The notes: a model not told the origin generated them from the letters alone. A DNA stretch of 64,000 nt from Chrysogorgia sp. JL179-B06 (GCA_035772405.1 JAYKKM010000495.1:1585501-1649500), one strand, 5' to 3'. Shown: positions 1-9,725, counted from the stretch's first letter. Made by a program: numbers and translations.

Positions 1-1720
1 GTTATGCGCTTTGTCCTAGTGATGTCATCAGCGTTCAATAATTTTTGTTTTGGACACCTCCGTTCAATAATTCACAGTATTCGACAGAGTTGGGGAACAG
101 TGTTGAGATGGACTGGTACTTTGTGTTAGGTATGCAAAATGTAGCAACATTTCATTGGTCTGCAGATTACACCAGTCACAAGTGATTGATGTGGCGACGC
201 GGCCGGGCCCCTTGCAAGGTCCAGGCTCTTTTTCCCCCCTTCTCACCGACCTTGTGATTCATGAAATAATCAACCCAGTAGTTAGTATAAAAAGACACCA
301 AAGACTGTTAAAGAATGAAGGAAGTAAGTGCATTCTCTTTATCATTGAAATGTCTAGGGGTGCATATAGTGCAAATGTATAGGCATCAATTTGGTTTTAA
401 TACAGTATTAGGGATTCTATCCTGATTGTTGGTGAGGATAGATGCTCTTGAGGTCTCAATGCAGGGCAGAGAAACTGACCTTTCCTAAGTCTGGACATGA
501 AACTGATCGGTTAATAGAAACCCTAGGATTGGTACCATGTTAGTTAAGAAATGTCTTGAAGGCATTTTACCACCATTTCTAAAGAACTATTTTAATCTCA
601 ATGAATTTGTTCATTGCATGCATGTAAGAGCATTATCTAATATCTATTGCCTTAATTGACAATACTACATTTGTAGGATTTATACAACTTTCAAGTTATA
701 ATTAGTTTTTGTAACATATTGTACATATATATGAATATGTGTAATAAATTTATATTTGTAATAAATAATAATTGTAATTTGTTAGGAAACAGGACCCCGT
801 CAATAGTAAATACCAGTGTTAGCATTGAACAGGCTATCCTGTATTTCTAGTTAGTATTATTAATAGTGCCTAAACTTTTCCCAATCCCAGAATGTATATA
901 GTACAACTCTCTTAACTGACAGTTAAGTATTTCAAAATTTGTCTAAAGATTTCTGAACAATCACAATTGTCAATGCAGACTATACAAGTTACAACTAACA
1001 AACAATAACATGACATGGTTGTTTTATTGAAGATAAAATATTGTTCAGCGTATTGTACATTGTAGGCAGAAATACAGATCTTTTTAATTGTTGGTGCACT
1101 GCCAAAATAGTGTGTAACAGGTCTCAGACATTTCAACGTTTCGAGCGAAAGCCCTTCGTACGATTATAAACGATAAAGTAGTGTCTAGTGAAGGCAGTGG
1201 CTATTCGTACGGTAGCAGTATTAAAGGCGGTAGTCTTTTATAATTCAACGAAATGCTAATCCTAATAACCTAACCAAATTACCAACCCTAACCAAAAAAC
1301 TATAATGTTTATCGAACTCCTTGTTTATCTCCTATCTAATATACAAATATATAGACACTTAAAAGTTAAAATAAAAGGGCCTTCGCTCAACACAGACTCA
1401 CAGTGTACTATCCTTGAATACTGAGAATACTAATTTATTTACCTGCATTCGTGTCCGAGCAAAGTACCATAGGCATAGATGAATATTACAAAATAAAACT
1501 TGCTTGTCCGTCAACTACATTCCACAGTTTCGGCATTTTCGTCGCCTTTGGCTTTGTTTGATTTCAACCTTCTTGTTTCCCTTCTCTTCGCGAGCCGAAC
1601 TTCGCGTTGTTCTGGAGTTTCTTCTCGCGATTTTCGACGCCTTTGTTCACAATCTTTCGACCTTGTTGATGTATTCTTACCTGTTGTTGGTTTCGTTTTC
1701 CCGCGGGCAATATCGGATAG

Positions 1721-1798
1721 TCTTACTTCATGTCCACTTTCGTTCTCCTCTGCTCGTCGGATCTTACTTCATGTCCACTTTCGTTCTCCTCTGCTCGT
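1721..1798. repeat. Direct tandem duplication, 41-bp period
   Basis: A 37-base segment beginning TCTTACTTCATGTCCAC occurs at 1721-1757 and again, apparently identical, at 1762-1798. It looks like a recent local duplication and has no evident function. Confidence 0.85.
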
Positions 1799-2174
1799 GC
1801 AGCTTCAACCTGCCATTCGTTGTTTAAATCACTCATTTCACTTTTTTCCAGTTTCCAATACTGTTTAAAAATTTTAAACAGTATTCACAAACAGTATTAA
1901 AAGTCGCTTCTGAAAAATATTTTTAAAAACGATAACACAAAATGTTCCCGGCTCACGACCTTAGATAAATATCCTTGTAGATCCATAAATATCCTTGTTT
2001 AGCTATTTTCTTCCCCGTGAGATCCGATCTCGTCATCAAACCAAAAAACGTACGGTCCACGGTTGATGGATACCGATATATATACACGGGACAAACTTTT
2101 TCTGAAACTGTTGACAGACCAGACGACCGGACATTGTACACGACCGGATATTGAACCACCCCGTCAAGATTATC

Positions 2175-2230
2175 ACCCTCGCCCCAGCGCCTTCGGCGCT
2201 GGACGGCGCTTCGCGCCGTCCGGGCGAGGG
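2175..2230. repeat. GC-rich nested hairpins
   Basis: Two adjacent perfect hairpins (stem CCAGCGC/GCGCTGG at 2184-2202 and GGACGGCGC/GCGCCGTCC at 2201-2221) sit inside an outer CTCGCC/GGGCGAG pair. This GC-rich cruciform stands out in AT-rich DNA and may be the tip of a fold-back element. Confidence 0.7.
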
Positions 2231-2250
2231 GACAAGACAAAGCCACTAAG

Positions 2251-2400
2251 CAGGGGCGGATCTAGGAATTTTCATACGTTAGTCAAAATGGCGGGGTACA
2301 CATATGTAGGGGGGTACGGGGGGATTCTCCCCCGGAAATTTTTTGAATTTGGGTCTCTGAAATGGCATTTCCCGCGATCTGACAGCACTTTTGAGCATTT
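2251..2400. repeat. hAT-end-like repeat
   Basis: The sequence begins CAGGGGCGGATCTAGGAA and then has G-rich tracts and a CCCCCGG block. CAGGGGCGGAT-type ends are common in animal hAT elements of the ZMYM1-like kind. No matching second end or target duplication was found nearby, so this is probably a solo end or an eroded copy. Confidence 0.35.
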
Positions 2401-2847
2401 GATTTAATGTTTTCAAACATGTTTTTATGAAACATTTTATTATTTTTTTTTATCATTTTTTATAAGTTTTTTTGTCCAATTCGAACTTTGATAAAACATT
2501 AATTATTTATTCTCAACTTCCTGTCAAAAGCAATGAATAGCCAGGTCGTATTTCATACACCAGACAACGAGGTTCAACAACAATCGGTCAATATGAAGTT
2601 TAAACCTTGTTAAAGTCAATACGAAACGCTTAAATATAGGTTACACGGAACCGGTAAACTCGAATCGAATATAGCTTAATCTTAATCGTCGTTTTGTCGA
2701 CGGTATATATGTAAATATATGTTATATGGTAATTGAGCAACGATTACGGCCATAGACGCACAATTCGCAATAGCAATACTAGATTATCAATACACTAGTT
2801 TAAGACTAGTAAGACGGTAGTTTATCTATCAATATATATATATACAT

Positions 2848-3147
2848 TTACATGATCGCCGTGGCCTGTACAACCCTTGCCTTTCCGATCGCGGACATCT
2901 TTTGGATTAGTTTCTCTGCGCCAAAATTCCTGCTAAGAAAGCATGAAGTGCTGTTTACCGCACGGAGTAGTTCGTCGACAGAACTCTTGCGCGAAACGTT
3001 GATTTGCCTCACCAGATCATCGTACACTTCTTGCAGACAATGTTCATCGTTTCTTTCAAACCCTGATAGAACAGTTTCGTAAATACCGCGAGCCAATGCT
3101 GAATAATACAGTAAACTGATGGATACCACACGCTGTGAATTGGTCAA
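2848..3147 (-). CDS. Hypothetical 99-residue protein
   Basis: An ATG-initiated open frame of 99 codons with balanced codon use, unlike the AT-rich viral genes further right. The product looks mostly helical and contains one cysteine pair region (residues ~30-70) but no motif I recognise. It overlaps an antisense open frame of similar length, so chance remains possible. Small repeats built on GATCGGTCAA lie immediately upstream (3140-3330). It may be an unknown small host gene or an eroded repeat-borne ORF. Confidence 0.3.
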   Translation of the reverse strand: MTNSQRVVSISLLYYSALARGIYETVLSGFERNDEHCLQEVYDDLVRQINVSRKSSVDELLRAVNSTSCFLSRNFGAEKLIQKMSAIGKARVVQATAIM

Positions 3148-3341
3148 GATCGGTCAAATGGAGTAGCGAATAAGAACACTGTATTTGTCTGAATTAACCA
3201 ATCAGGTGGCTCATGTATGAGACCCTGATCACCAAGACCGGTCAGAACGCCCCGCAGATCGGTCAAATTGGCCGATCACCATGGAGATCGGTGTATTGAC
3301 CAATCAAATAGCTGGAAAATGACTCAGATCGGTCAAAGCTC

Positions 3342-3898
3342 ATGCGGAAGACCGCTGAGAAGAAGAAGACTGAAGACTGCTCACATTGTTATTTGTACCA
3401 CCTCCGCGGGAAAGACGCGGGCGAGAGAGCCTGTGCCGTCAGTGCCGATGAATTACGAATAAAATCACGAATGATTATGAAACAACTGGACCTTGTTGTA
3501 ATTGCGCAATTTTTACAGCGACTGCTGAAGGTCGATTCGGAATTTTTTATGCTAGCAAAAAATTACATCAGTCGCATGACCGGTTTGACCTACGCTAAAT
3601 CCGCCCCTGCCACTAAGAACACGTACTTTTATTCTTTTTTCCCTAGAACTATAAGACATTGGAATAGTTTACCAGCAGAGATTGTTGAGTCAAATTCTTT
3701 TGAACTTTTCAAGTCTGAGCTATTAGAATACCTAGTTAACAATCAGGACTAATGTATTTTATCTTACTTATTTGAACCTTTTATAGAATTTTATATACCG
3801 TACATCATAACCATAGATATTTTTAGTTCTAAATAGTTGGTGTGATATCACTTATGGATTTTACCGACTCAATAAAATGTAGATGTAGATGTAGATGT
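3342..3898 (+). mobile_element. LINE-type retrotransposon 3' end (5'-truncated)
   Basis: The open frame ends (3342-3752) in a segment with the pattern FFPRTIRHWNSLPAEIV followed by FELFKSELLEYL, which is the usual extreme C-terminus of reverse transcriptases of jockey/CR1-like LINEs. A short 3' untranslated region follows. It ends in AATAAAATGTAGATGTAGATGTAGATGT, a short tandem 3' tail typical of such elements. Endonuclease and polymerase domains are absent, so this is a dead 5'-truncated insertion. The N-terminal part of the frame (3342-3480) is not recognisable. Confidence 0.75.
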
Positions 3899-4104
3899 TA
3901 CCCCCAACGAGCGAAGAAGAATTGGGTAATTGTATAGTGGAAATTATACAGGTATATATTTATGTGGTGCCAAGTGTCAAATTATTATTTATAGTTCTCA
4001 GTGTTAGTTTTTTCCTAATATATTTGGTTATTTCAAATAACCAAATTAATGTATCTTGGTTATTTCAAAAAACCAGTTTTACGTGCGCATCCAAATTGGT
4101 TATA

Positions 4105-4370
4105 TCAAATAACCAAAATAGTTTTTGGACACTTAGCGAGCATTATTTTAAATAACCAAAATTAGTTTTTGGACACTCGGCGAGCATTATTTTAAATAAC
4201 CAAAAATAGTTTTTGGACACTCGGCGAGCATTATTTTAAATAACCAAAATAGTTTTTGGACACTTAGCGAGCATTATTTTAAATAACCAAAATTAGTTTT
4301 TGGACACTCGGTGAGCATTATTTTAAATAACCAAAATTAGTTTTTGGACACTCTGCGAGGAACGTCCTCA
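4105..4370 (+). repeat. Tandem repeat, ~54-bp unit
   Basis: About five units of the pattern TTTTGGACACTCGGCGAGC followed by ATTATTTTAAATAACC. Units differ by single substitutions. Two further units occur inverted at 4690-4800, making this part of a larger fold-back structure within the interrupted element. Confidence 0.85.
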
Positions 4371-4689
4371 GTACATTATGGTCAGCGGTCGTCGCTTATT
4401 AATTGCCTTGCGCTGTTTGTCACGTTTTTCTCGTTTTGTCTCTCTGTCAGCATGGCGAGCTGTTCAAATCGAGGTGATCTGGTAGGATCTTTAAGTTGAT
4501 CGCTTCTTTGATCGCTTCGATCGAATATTATACTGAATTAACACAGTGACCAAAAACACAGAGTACTGTCTGCACAAATAATACTTTACCTCTAACGTTT
4601 CGTTGATCGCCATTCCAATGGTTTAGGTTAAAGATCTTGTCAGATCGCCTCAATTTGACAAGGCAATTAATAAGCGCCAACTGCTGATC

Positions 4690-4840
4690 ATAATGTCCAA
4701 AATCTAATTTTGGTTGTTTAAAATAATGCTCGCCGAGTGCCCAAAATCTAATTTTGGTTATTTAAAATAATGCTCGCCGAGTGTCCAAAAACTATTTTGG
4801 TTATTTGATATAACCAATTTGGACACGCACGTAAAACTGC
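4690..4840 (-). repeat. Inverted copy of the 54-bp repeats (fold-back arm)
   Basis: This segment is the reverse complement of 4064-4430, including the outer CAGTTTTACGTGCG block and the adjoining TTATTAATTGCCTTG region. The arms enclose roughly 220 bp of unique sequence. Confidence 0.8.
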
Positions 4841-4856
4841 TTATTGACCGAGCGTG

Positions 4857-4966
4857 AGGTCTGTACAGTGAAATATCGGACTGAGGTTTTTTAGTACGGA
4901 CTGAGCGAGCGCAGCGAGCGAGGTCTGTGCAAAAAAACGAGGTCCGATATTTCACTGTACAGACCG
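4857..4966. repeat. Hairpin with ~35-bp arms
   Basis: Arms at 4857-4892 and 4931-4966 pair through GGTCTGTACAGTGAAATATC and its complement, around a loop rich in GAGCGAGCGCAGCGAGCG. It is likely part of the end structure of the interrupted element. Confidence 0.8.
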
Positions 4967-5127
4967 AACAAGCGAGGTCAATAAGCTGTTTATTATATGG
5001 CATCAAAAACAATTTTTAACCATCACTGTCTGGCTTTCGCAAGGCTTTCGCCAGCGTGCATTTGTAGCCATTTCACGTTTTCATTGACTATACGCTTTGC
5101 ACAAACAAACATGTTTATATCGAAAAA

Positions 5128-5132
5128 AACGC
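5128..5132. repeat. Target-site duplication of the Maverick (left copy)
   Basis: AACGC directly precedes the left terminus at 5133 and recurs directly after the right terminus at 36312-36316. Mavericks duplicate 5-6 bp of target, so this fits integrase-mediated insertion. Confidence 0.7.
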
Positions 5133-5800
5133 AGTAGTAATATATATATATATATATATATATCAATGTGTTTGGGACTGGCACGAGCTCTAAGCCAATC
5201 AGAATCAAGAATTGATTTGAATGGACCAATCAGAGCACAGCCAGTCCAAATTTTCCAGGAGGGTGTCGTATTTTTAAGGTGTGGTCACCCTGTAAAGAAC
5301 GACCAGTCATCAAATCAGGGGGATATGCACCTGGTCGTATACAAGAGGTTTTTTGTGAATTTTGTATATATTTATCTCATGAAATCTGGTGTTGTTGTAC
5401 GACCAGTTTTTTGATTATCCTTGAGTTTGACGACCAGAGAGAGAGAGGAAGGTCAATCAAGGTGATCGTAGTCAATTTCATGAGATAGATATTTAAAATT
5501 CAAAAAAAAACTTTATAAACGACCATCATACCTCACCCAATGTGATTTATACTTACACGTGCCATCCAAAAAAACGTCCATATTATTTTTTATTGGAAGA
5601 GCTGTACGATGTTGAAATAAAAATAATCAAATTTTGGTTTATAGAATTAATCATAGAAATTTCCGCCATGGAGCTCTTACCTCGACGCCATCTTATGGCC
5701 GAATGACTGATATTCTTTAGTTACGGTATTTTTTAAAAAAATGATAAAATTTGTAGAGGGAAATATCTCCAAAAATTATTTGGTGTTTTTCAAATAGATG
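5133..5800 (+). repeat. Left terminal inverted repeat of the Maverick
   Basis: Starts AGTAGTAA followed by a (TA)n run, then matches the reverse complement of the right end: GTGTTTGGGACTGGCACGAG, the GACCAGTCATCAAATCAGGG block, and an inner block containing TGGCGTCGAGGTAAGAGCTC in complement. The two repeats have diverged by substitutions and indels. Motif GACCAG/GGTCGT recurs several times and could be a subterminal binding site (inference). No gene within. Confidence 0.9.
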
Positions 5801-5890
5801 AAATATATTTTTAAAAAAAATAAAATGTACTTTAACACACAATAAAATAACTTTTTTTGAAAAACAAAATTCTCTTTTTATTGTTTTTAT

Positions 5891-6397
5891 TTAATCTAAA
5901 TACATTTCTTTATTAATGGAACTAAGTATGGAATCATCAGTTATCATAATTGTTGTTAGATATTTATACGGATAAAGAAATCCCCCATCTACCACTTCTA
6001 AATATAATTTATACCCGGATAGCTTACCCGAGGGAAAGTATATACAGTGTCGTAAAATATATTTTTGATTTGGAAAATTCTGTCGAAGAGAATTAATATC
6101 ACAGCGGGTATATACTTTTTTTTTAATGTTGTTTCTATTAAATACTTTTTCCTCCTTTACTTCGTCAGTCCCCAAAAATGCTTTCAAACTATCATCACTA
6201 TCAGAATCACCATTATCCTGAATAGGTTTGACGGGTTTAAAGTCCTCGAAATTAAACACTTTCGACGTATACGTATCCCGTACACCGTACGCGTATCCTT
6301 CTCCTTTATCGTTGTAATCCCATATGAGAGGGGAACCATTCAGGGGTATGGGTTCTCCATAGGAAGCTTCATTCGTTATTTCTTCTTTCGTAGCCAT
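5891..6397 (-). CDS. Small-paralogue family protein A1 (168 aa), function unknown
   Basis: First gene inside the left repeat, transcribed towards the terminus. The N-terminal ~100 residues are acidic and low in complexity (a DSDSDDS stretch). The C-terminal ~75 residues carry the pattern shared by the accessory family in this element: a leucine/aromatic helix (SLRQNFPNQKY), a conserved valine/isoleucine-x-x-cysteine (ILRHC), a strand pair ending LYLEV, then an aspartate-start segment DDSILSSINKEMYL. No known domain is recognised. I infer a small alpha/beta domain; the role could be host interaction. The frame is intact with an ATG start. Confidence 0.7.
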   Translation of the reverse strand: MATKEEITNEASYGEPIPLNGSPLIWDYNDKGEGYAYGVRDTYTSKVFNFEDFKPVKPIQDNGDSDSDDSLKAFLGTDEVKEEKVFNRNNIKKKVYTRCDINSLRQNFPNQKYILRHCIYFPSGKLSGYKLYLEVVDGGFLYPYKYLTTIMITDDSILSSINKEMYLD

Positions 6398-6519
6398 TTT
6401 TTCTTAAACTAAGTTTGTAGAGGGACAATGTTTTACATATAAATGAAAAAGAAAAGTTTCAGCTTATTTATATGAAAGTTTTTTGAGAAAATTTTTTTTT
6501 CATTTCTACAAAACCTAGG

Positions 6520-6529
6520 GTATAAAAAA
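6520..6529 (+). promoter_or_regulatory. TATA-like box
   Basis: GGGTATAAAAAAC lies about 40-45 bases before the ATG of the 6568 gene. Similar boxes precede several other genes of the element. Confidence 0.45.
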
Positions 6530-6567
6530 CGATATCATAAAAAAAATGGTCAGTTATTTTGTTGAAG

Positions 6568-7014
6568 ATGGGGTATATACCCTCGCGAAAGATTTGGTCA
6601 TTTCAAATGCATAATCAAGAAAAGGCTGAAAAAATGATAGAGGCAGCGAAATTAATTCACACTCCACAGAATTGTCTTAAATTAAATGAAATATCGTTTT
6701 TTGAATGTAGTTGTGAAATTGTAAAAGATAAAGAATTGGGATTTCTTCAAGGGGTTGTTTATCTCAAAGAAGCAAGAGTTGATATTTTTGATTGGCTTCC
6801 ATATGGGGGAGAAATCATTCGTTCTTATGCTGATGATTTCTACCATTTTAAAGGTAGAATATATGATCCGTCCACGTTATATCAATATGGAAAACGTCAG
6901 GGTAAAATGGGGAAATTATGGAATAGTGAAAGAATCTATAAATTAGCTGATTATAAGAACAAACATCGACAAAAACAAATGGAAAAAAGAAAAAAACTCA
7001 TGTATAAAAAATAA
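6568..7014 (+). CDS. Hypothetical 148-residue protein, weakly Rep-like
   Basis: The start is taken at the ATG encoding MGYIPSRKIWSF. The layout faintly recalls the HUH endonuclease domain of CRESS-type Rep proteins: an early WSFQMHN segment, then ELGFLQGVVYL, where Rep has its HLQG motif, and a later Y-rich stretch. However, the catalytic histidines are missing, so any such fold would be inactive. The C-terminus is strongly basic (KQMEKRKKLMYKK), suggesting nucleic-acid binding. A 22-codon frame starting at 6546 overlaps the start. Alternative: an unrelated lineage-specific protein. The frame itself is intact. Confidence 0.55.
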   Translation: MGYIPSRKIWSFQMHNQEKAEKMIEAAKLIHTPQNCLKLNEISFFECSCEIVKDKELGFLQGVVYLKEARVDIFDWLPYGGEIIRSYADDFYHFKGRIYDPSTLYQYGKRQGKMGKLWNSERIYKLADYKNKHRQKQMEKRKKLMYKK

Positions 7015-7033
7015 CATGTTTTATTAAATAAAT

Positions 7034-7390
7034 TTATACAAGAGAAGGAATTATTATGTCTTTGTCAGTTTTTATAAACTTAACATTTTTATGCAAAAGA
7101 TGAGGAATATCTTCCTCTGATAATATTTTTATTGTTTTTCCAGATTCTCCATGATTGATAACTTTCAGGGTTATTTCATACGGATGTTGTTTCACACCAT
7201 TTTTTTTTATTACAGAACATTGTTTTGTTTCAATTATGGTAACAGGTTTGCAATCCTCTACAAAGTATATATATTCAGGATATTCTTTAAGAAGAGATTC
7301 ATATGATAAATAGCGCTGACAAGTATTTTTGGATGTGTGAAAAAAAGTTATACTATTTCTACATATACTAACATAACGTAATACGGACAT
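7034..7390 (-). CDS. Small-paralogue family protein A2 (118 aa)
   Basis: An intact ATG-started frame. It shares the accessory-family layout: ESLLKEYPEYIYFVEDCKPV (helix, aromatic, then x-V-x-D-C-K-P), a central YEITLKV strand, and a C-terminal SEEDIPHLLHKNVKFI segment. The VEDCKP box is nearly identical to that of the gene at 8510, marking them as close paralogues. It lies tail-to-tail with the 6568 gene, about 20 bases apart. Function unknown. Confidence 0.75.
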   Translation of the reverse strand: MSVLRYVSICRNSITFFHTSKNTCQRYLSYESLLKEYPEYIYFVEDCKPVTIIETKQCSVIKKNGVKQHPYEITLKVINHGESGKTIKILSEEDIPHLLHKNVKFIKTDKDIIIPSLV

Positions 7391-7482
7391 TGTTTTATTT
7401 CAGTAATGATAAAGTTTTTTAGTTTAAACATCTTATATATATTTGTCTCAGAAAAGATATTAAAAAAAAATAAAAAAACAGA

Positions 7483-7494
7483 ACAGTATAAATA
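7483..7494 (+). promoter_or_regulatory. TATA-type promoter ACAGTATAAATA
   Basis: The same 12 bases occur at 9761-9772, in each case 40-60 bases before a small plus-strand gene (7553 and 9811). A close variant (AAAGTATAAATA) precedes 16513. I infer a shared late- or early-class promoter of the element. Confidence 0.55.
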
Positions 7495-7552
7495 GACGGT
7501 TTTTCTTTTTTTTTTATATTGCATTGCTTGTCGTACTTCAGTTAACATAAAA

Positions 7553-7702
7553 ATGAAGTGTAGGAGTTGTATAAAAAAAGCGAAAACGAAAATAAAAAAA
7601 CGAATACGAAAACGACGACGTTCTAAAAAAATTCAAAAAGGAGGATGGAAAAAAGATCATCCGAATTATAATCATAAGTTTTATGAATTTTGGAAATGGT
7701 AG
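7553..7702 (+). CDS. Small basic QKGG protein (49 aa)
   Basis: A 49-residue ORF. The N-terminal two thirds are extremely basic (KKRIRKRRRSKKIQKGG), preceded by a CRSC pair, and the tail is aromatic (FYEFWKW). The QKGG motif is shared with small proteins at 16577, 20112 and 26222. Such basic peptides resemble adenovirus core/pVI-type precursors, which the adenain protease cuts at Gly-Gly sites; this is inference. A TATA-like box lies about 60 bases upstream. No break seen. Confidence 0.65.
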   Translation: MKCRSCIKKAKTKIKKRIRKRRRSKKIQKGGWKKDHPNYNHKFYEFWKW

Positions 7703-7723
7703 ACAATGTATTTAAAAAAATAT

Positions 7724-8023
7724 TTATAAATCCAAATAAGTTTTTTTCCATCTTTGTATTCTATCATCACATTCACATAGATCAACTATTCTACTATAGA
7801 TAAGTCGTGAGTAATTCTGTTTACAAGGATAACAATAATGATGGTTTACAAAACATTCTTTACATCTGTAATGCATGAAAAAATGATAGAAGGAATTCAC
7901 TTCACAACAACAGAAACTGCAATAGACCATCTTGACAATATTTTTTTGGACGTTTTGTGAACATTTTATAGTTTGACAACCTACTTTTATAGATTTTGCA
8001 AAACTATATAAACAGGGTATCAA
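7724..8023 (-). CDS. Cysteine-rich zinc-finger-like protein
   Basis: The open frame is 99 codons. An internal ATG gives a 68-residue protein beginning MVYCSFCCCEVNSF, which may be the real start. Paired cysteines and histidines are spaced like a zinc-binding knuckle: YCSFCC, then HFFMHYRCKEC, HHYCYPCKQNY and a late CECDD. No named family is recognised. It sits between a QKGG gene and a head-to-head neighbour at 8051, with about 27 bases between the two starts if the long form is used. Confidence 0.55.
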   Translation of the reverse strand: MIPCLYSFAKSIKVGCQTIKCSQNVQKNIVKMVYCSFCCCEVNSFYHFFMHYRCKECFVNHHYCYPCKQNYSRLIYSRIVDLCECDDRIQRWKKTYLDL

Positions 8024-8050
8024 ATATATTTTTTCTATTATTTTTTCAAC

Positions 8051-8419
8051 ATGTGGCTGCGCTCAATGATTGATTTTGGAGAATGTGAATCTCATGATTA
8101 TCTTACATTTTATTATCAGGCTCAACCCATACAATTAGTAAATTATGAACCTGTGATTCCCTCGTTGTTAAGATATGGATATTATTTATATCTGAAAGAT
8201 TGGCAAGGACCTCGATATTTCAAATTGTTGATAGTAGACTCGTTTGGAGCTCCGGAGGAAAATTTACAGAACCTCTTATCATCATTGAAGGGAAAATATA
8301 TAAATATTAATAATAATAATGTAAAATTAGCAAAAACTCAAACACCTATATTAAATATTAAACCCTACAATTTCATTGACCATAGGGGTAGAGGGAAACA
8401 AATATTTTTTTCGTTGTAA
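8051..8419 (+). CDS. Small-paralogue family-like protein A3 (122 aa)
   Basis: The start ATG is followed by WLRSMIDFGE. The middle holds YGYYLYLKDWQGPRYFKLLI, matching the strand pair of the accessory family, followed by a segment NLLSSLKGKYI equivalent to the family's C-terminal D-x-x-LL-x-K-x-V unit. The usual V-x-x-C box is not obvious, so membership is tentative. The C-terminus is asparagine-rich then basic. The frame is intact. Function unknown. Confidence 0.55.
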   Translation: MWLRSMIDFGECESHDYLTFYYQAQPIQLVNYEPVIPSLLRYGYYLYLKDWQGPRYFKLLIVDSFGAPEENLQNLLSSLKGKYININNNNVKLAKTQTPILNIKPYNFIDHRGRGKQIFFSL

Positions 8420-8509
8420 TGTTTTTAAAATAAAAAAAAATGAAAGTTAGAAACAGAATATCGAGTTTTTATTTTTGTGTAAAAATTTTTACAAGAAAAA
8501 TAAATATGT

Positions 8510-8857
8510 TTACAAATTAATTTGTTGTGGAATTATTGAGTTACCATTTATTAGTTTAATTGTTTTATACAAGAGATGATCACTTTTAGTATCAAGAATT
8601 GTTTTTAGGGTTATTCCCTTCTCTTCAAGTAATCCCTGTTTAATAATTTTCAGAGTTAGTTCGTAGACTTGAGGTGGAGAACAAAATGGGGGATTACATT
8701 CTTTACATAGTATAGCGGGTTTACAATCCTCTACCAAATATGTATAGTTAGGAAAATGTTTTTGAAGAAAATGACATGAATAATAACGAGGAGTATAGTC
8801 ATAATATGCTACACCCCTATAATTGACACAGGTCACGAGATCTTGTTCTTGATTCAT
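8510..8857 (-). CDS. Small-paralogue family protein A4 (115 aa)
   Basis: An intact frame with an ATG start. A clear family member: FLQKHFPNYTYLVEDCKPAI, a CKECNPPFC insertion that could bind a metal, a YELTLKII strand, and a C-terminal DHLLYKTIKLI unit. It pairs with the 7034 gene as its closest relative, by the shared VEDCKP box. It is followed on the same strand by 8941, with its own AT-rich spacer containing TATA-like sequence. Confidence 0.75.
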   Translation of the reverse strand: MNQEQDLVTCVNYRGVAYYDYTPRYYSCHFLQKHFPNYTYLVEDCKPAILCKECNPPFCSPPQVYELTLKIIKQGLLEEKGITLKTILDTKSDHLLYKTIKLINGNSIIPQQINL

Positions 8858-8940
8858 CTTGTTATCAATATGATTAAATCAAATATGTAATCTTATATAT
8901 ATAATAAATAAAAAACACGAATTTTTTTTAAAAAAGTTTT

Positions 8941-9369
8941 TTATTGAGTATATGCTACAGCTTTCATGAAATTATTAGAATCTATTATTAGTGTAATTTC
9001 TTTTTGTAAAAGATCAGAAGCATCATAGTCAACAATTGTTGTTATGTTTTCACCAAGACATGAACAATTCCATTCATCATTTTCATATTCATGTTTCTTT
9101 TTAACTGCCAGAGCTAAGTAATATGTTTGAGGCGTTGTGGGTATATCTTCATAGGGTATATCTTCAGGACATTCGCATAATACCGTAGGTTGACATTTCT
9201 TTACAACATAGGTAAAGTGGTGTAATTCTTTGGCTAGAAAACGACTTGGATAATAGTTACTTGCATCTTCAATTTTGTAGGGGTTAAAGTCATCAGCAAT
9301 TATTCTTTGATAACTTCTACCGTTATGTTCATCACAATCACGATAGCGTACATGTGAATTCGACATCAT
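8941..9369 (-). CDS. Small-paralogue family protein A5 (142 aa)
   Basis: An ATG start (MMSNSHVRYRD). The family core is present: FLAKELHHFTYVVKKCQPTV, YYLALAVKKK, then DYDASDLLQKEITLII. An acidic PEDIPYEDIP loop and two extra cysteines (CSC) are inserted between the strands. It lies 83 bases upstream of the 8510 gene on the same strand, so the two look like a local duplication that has diverged. The frame is intact; function unknown. Confidence 0.75.
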   Translation of the reverse strand: MMSNSHVRYRDCDEHNGRSYQRIIADDFNPYKIEDASNYYPSRFLAKELHHFTYVVKKCQPTVLCECPEDIPYEDIPTTPQTYYLALAVKKKHEYENDEWNCSCLGENITTIVDYDASDLLQKEITLIIDSNNFMKAVAYTQ

Positions 9370-9548
9370 TCACAAATAACGTGCCACATGGGGTAACGCG
9401 TTTATATATAATTTTTTATAAAAAAAAAATATAAAAAGAAAAATCAAAATTAAAAAAGACAGATATTCTAAAATAAAATAAAAAATAAAAATGTTTTTTT
9501 AGTAGGATATAAATAAAAATGTAATAAAATGGTTTTTACAAAAATATC

Positions 9549-9725
9549 ATGGAAACCGTGGATGCACGATATAATAGATTATTCTATTCAAAATATCCCT
9601 GTGGACAATGTCTTAACGGAAATATGTGTGGGGAAGTGTGTGCGAATTATATACCGCGGAAAGATCCCAAAAAAAAACGTTGTTGTAGATTAAAGAGATG
9701 GTTGTTAAAGAAGATACGTTGTTAA
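9549..9725 (+). CDS. Cys-rich small protein C1 (58 aa)
   Basis: The first residues METVDARYNRLFYSKYPCGQ closely parallel the next gene (9811). Cysteines spaced C-x2-C-x5-C-x3-C suggest a small zinc knuckle, followed by a basic tail (KKKRCCRLKRWLLKKIRC). With 9811 it forms a tandem duplicate pair. GATATAAATAAA about 40 bases upstream could be its TATA box. Function unknown. Confidence 0.65.
   Translation: METVDARYNRLFYSKYPCGQCLNGNMCGEVCANYIPRKDPKKKRCCRLKRWLLKKIRC

Larger units (their letters stand above)
1..2250. other. Left flank without a recognisable gene
   Basis: Only short open frames with no recognisable domain occur here. The stretch holds AT-rich unique sequence, a 41-bp tandem duplication near 1721-1798 and a GC-rich double hairpin near 2175-2230. 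I see no RNA gene. It may contain old unrecognised repeats or introns. Confidence 0.5.
3966..5132. mobile_element. Left half of an older non-autonomous element interrupted by the Maverick
   Basis: The sequence from GGTGCCAAGTGTCAAATTAT (3966) to about 4090 reappears inverted at 37003-37144, with shared palindromic GGTTATTTCAAATAACC blocks. The two copies lie just outside the Maverick. The simplest reading is that an element of about 2 kb with these ends was split by the Maverick insertion at the AACGC site. Inside are tandem repeats (4105-4370), an inverted copy of them (4690-4840) and a hairpin (4857-4966). No coding sequence was recognised; transposon class unknown. Confidence 0.6.

Noticed and set aside
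2063..2407. 114-codon plus-strand frame
   Set aside because: It spans a GC-rich cruciform and a hAT-end-like repeat and has no domain-like sequence; most likely chance.
4105..4370. CRISPR-like regular repeats
   Set aside because: The units are contiguous tandem repeats in animal DNA with no unique spacers or cas genes; an inverted copy shows they belong to a fold-back element.
5138..5164. TA microsatellite as an independent repeat
   Set aside because: The same (TA)n sits at the mirrored place of the right end, so it is part of the Maverick terminus.
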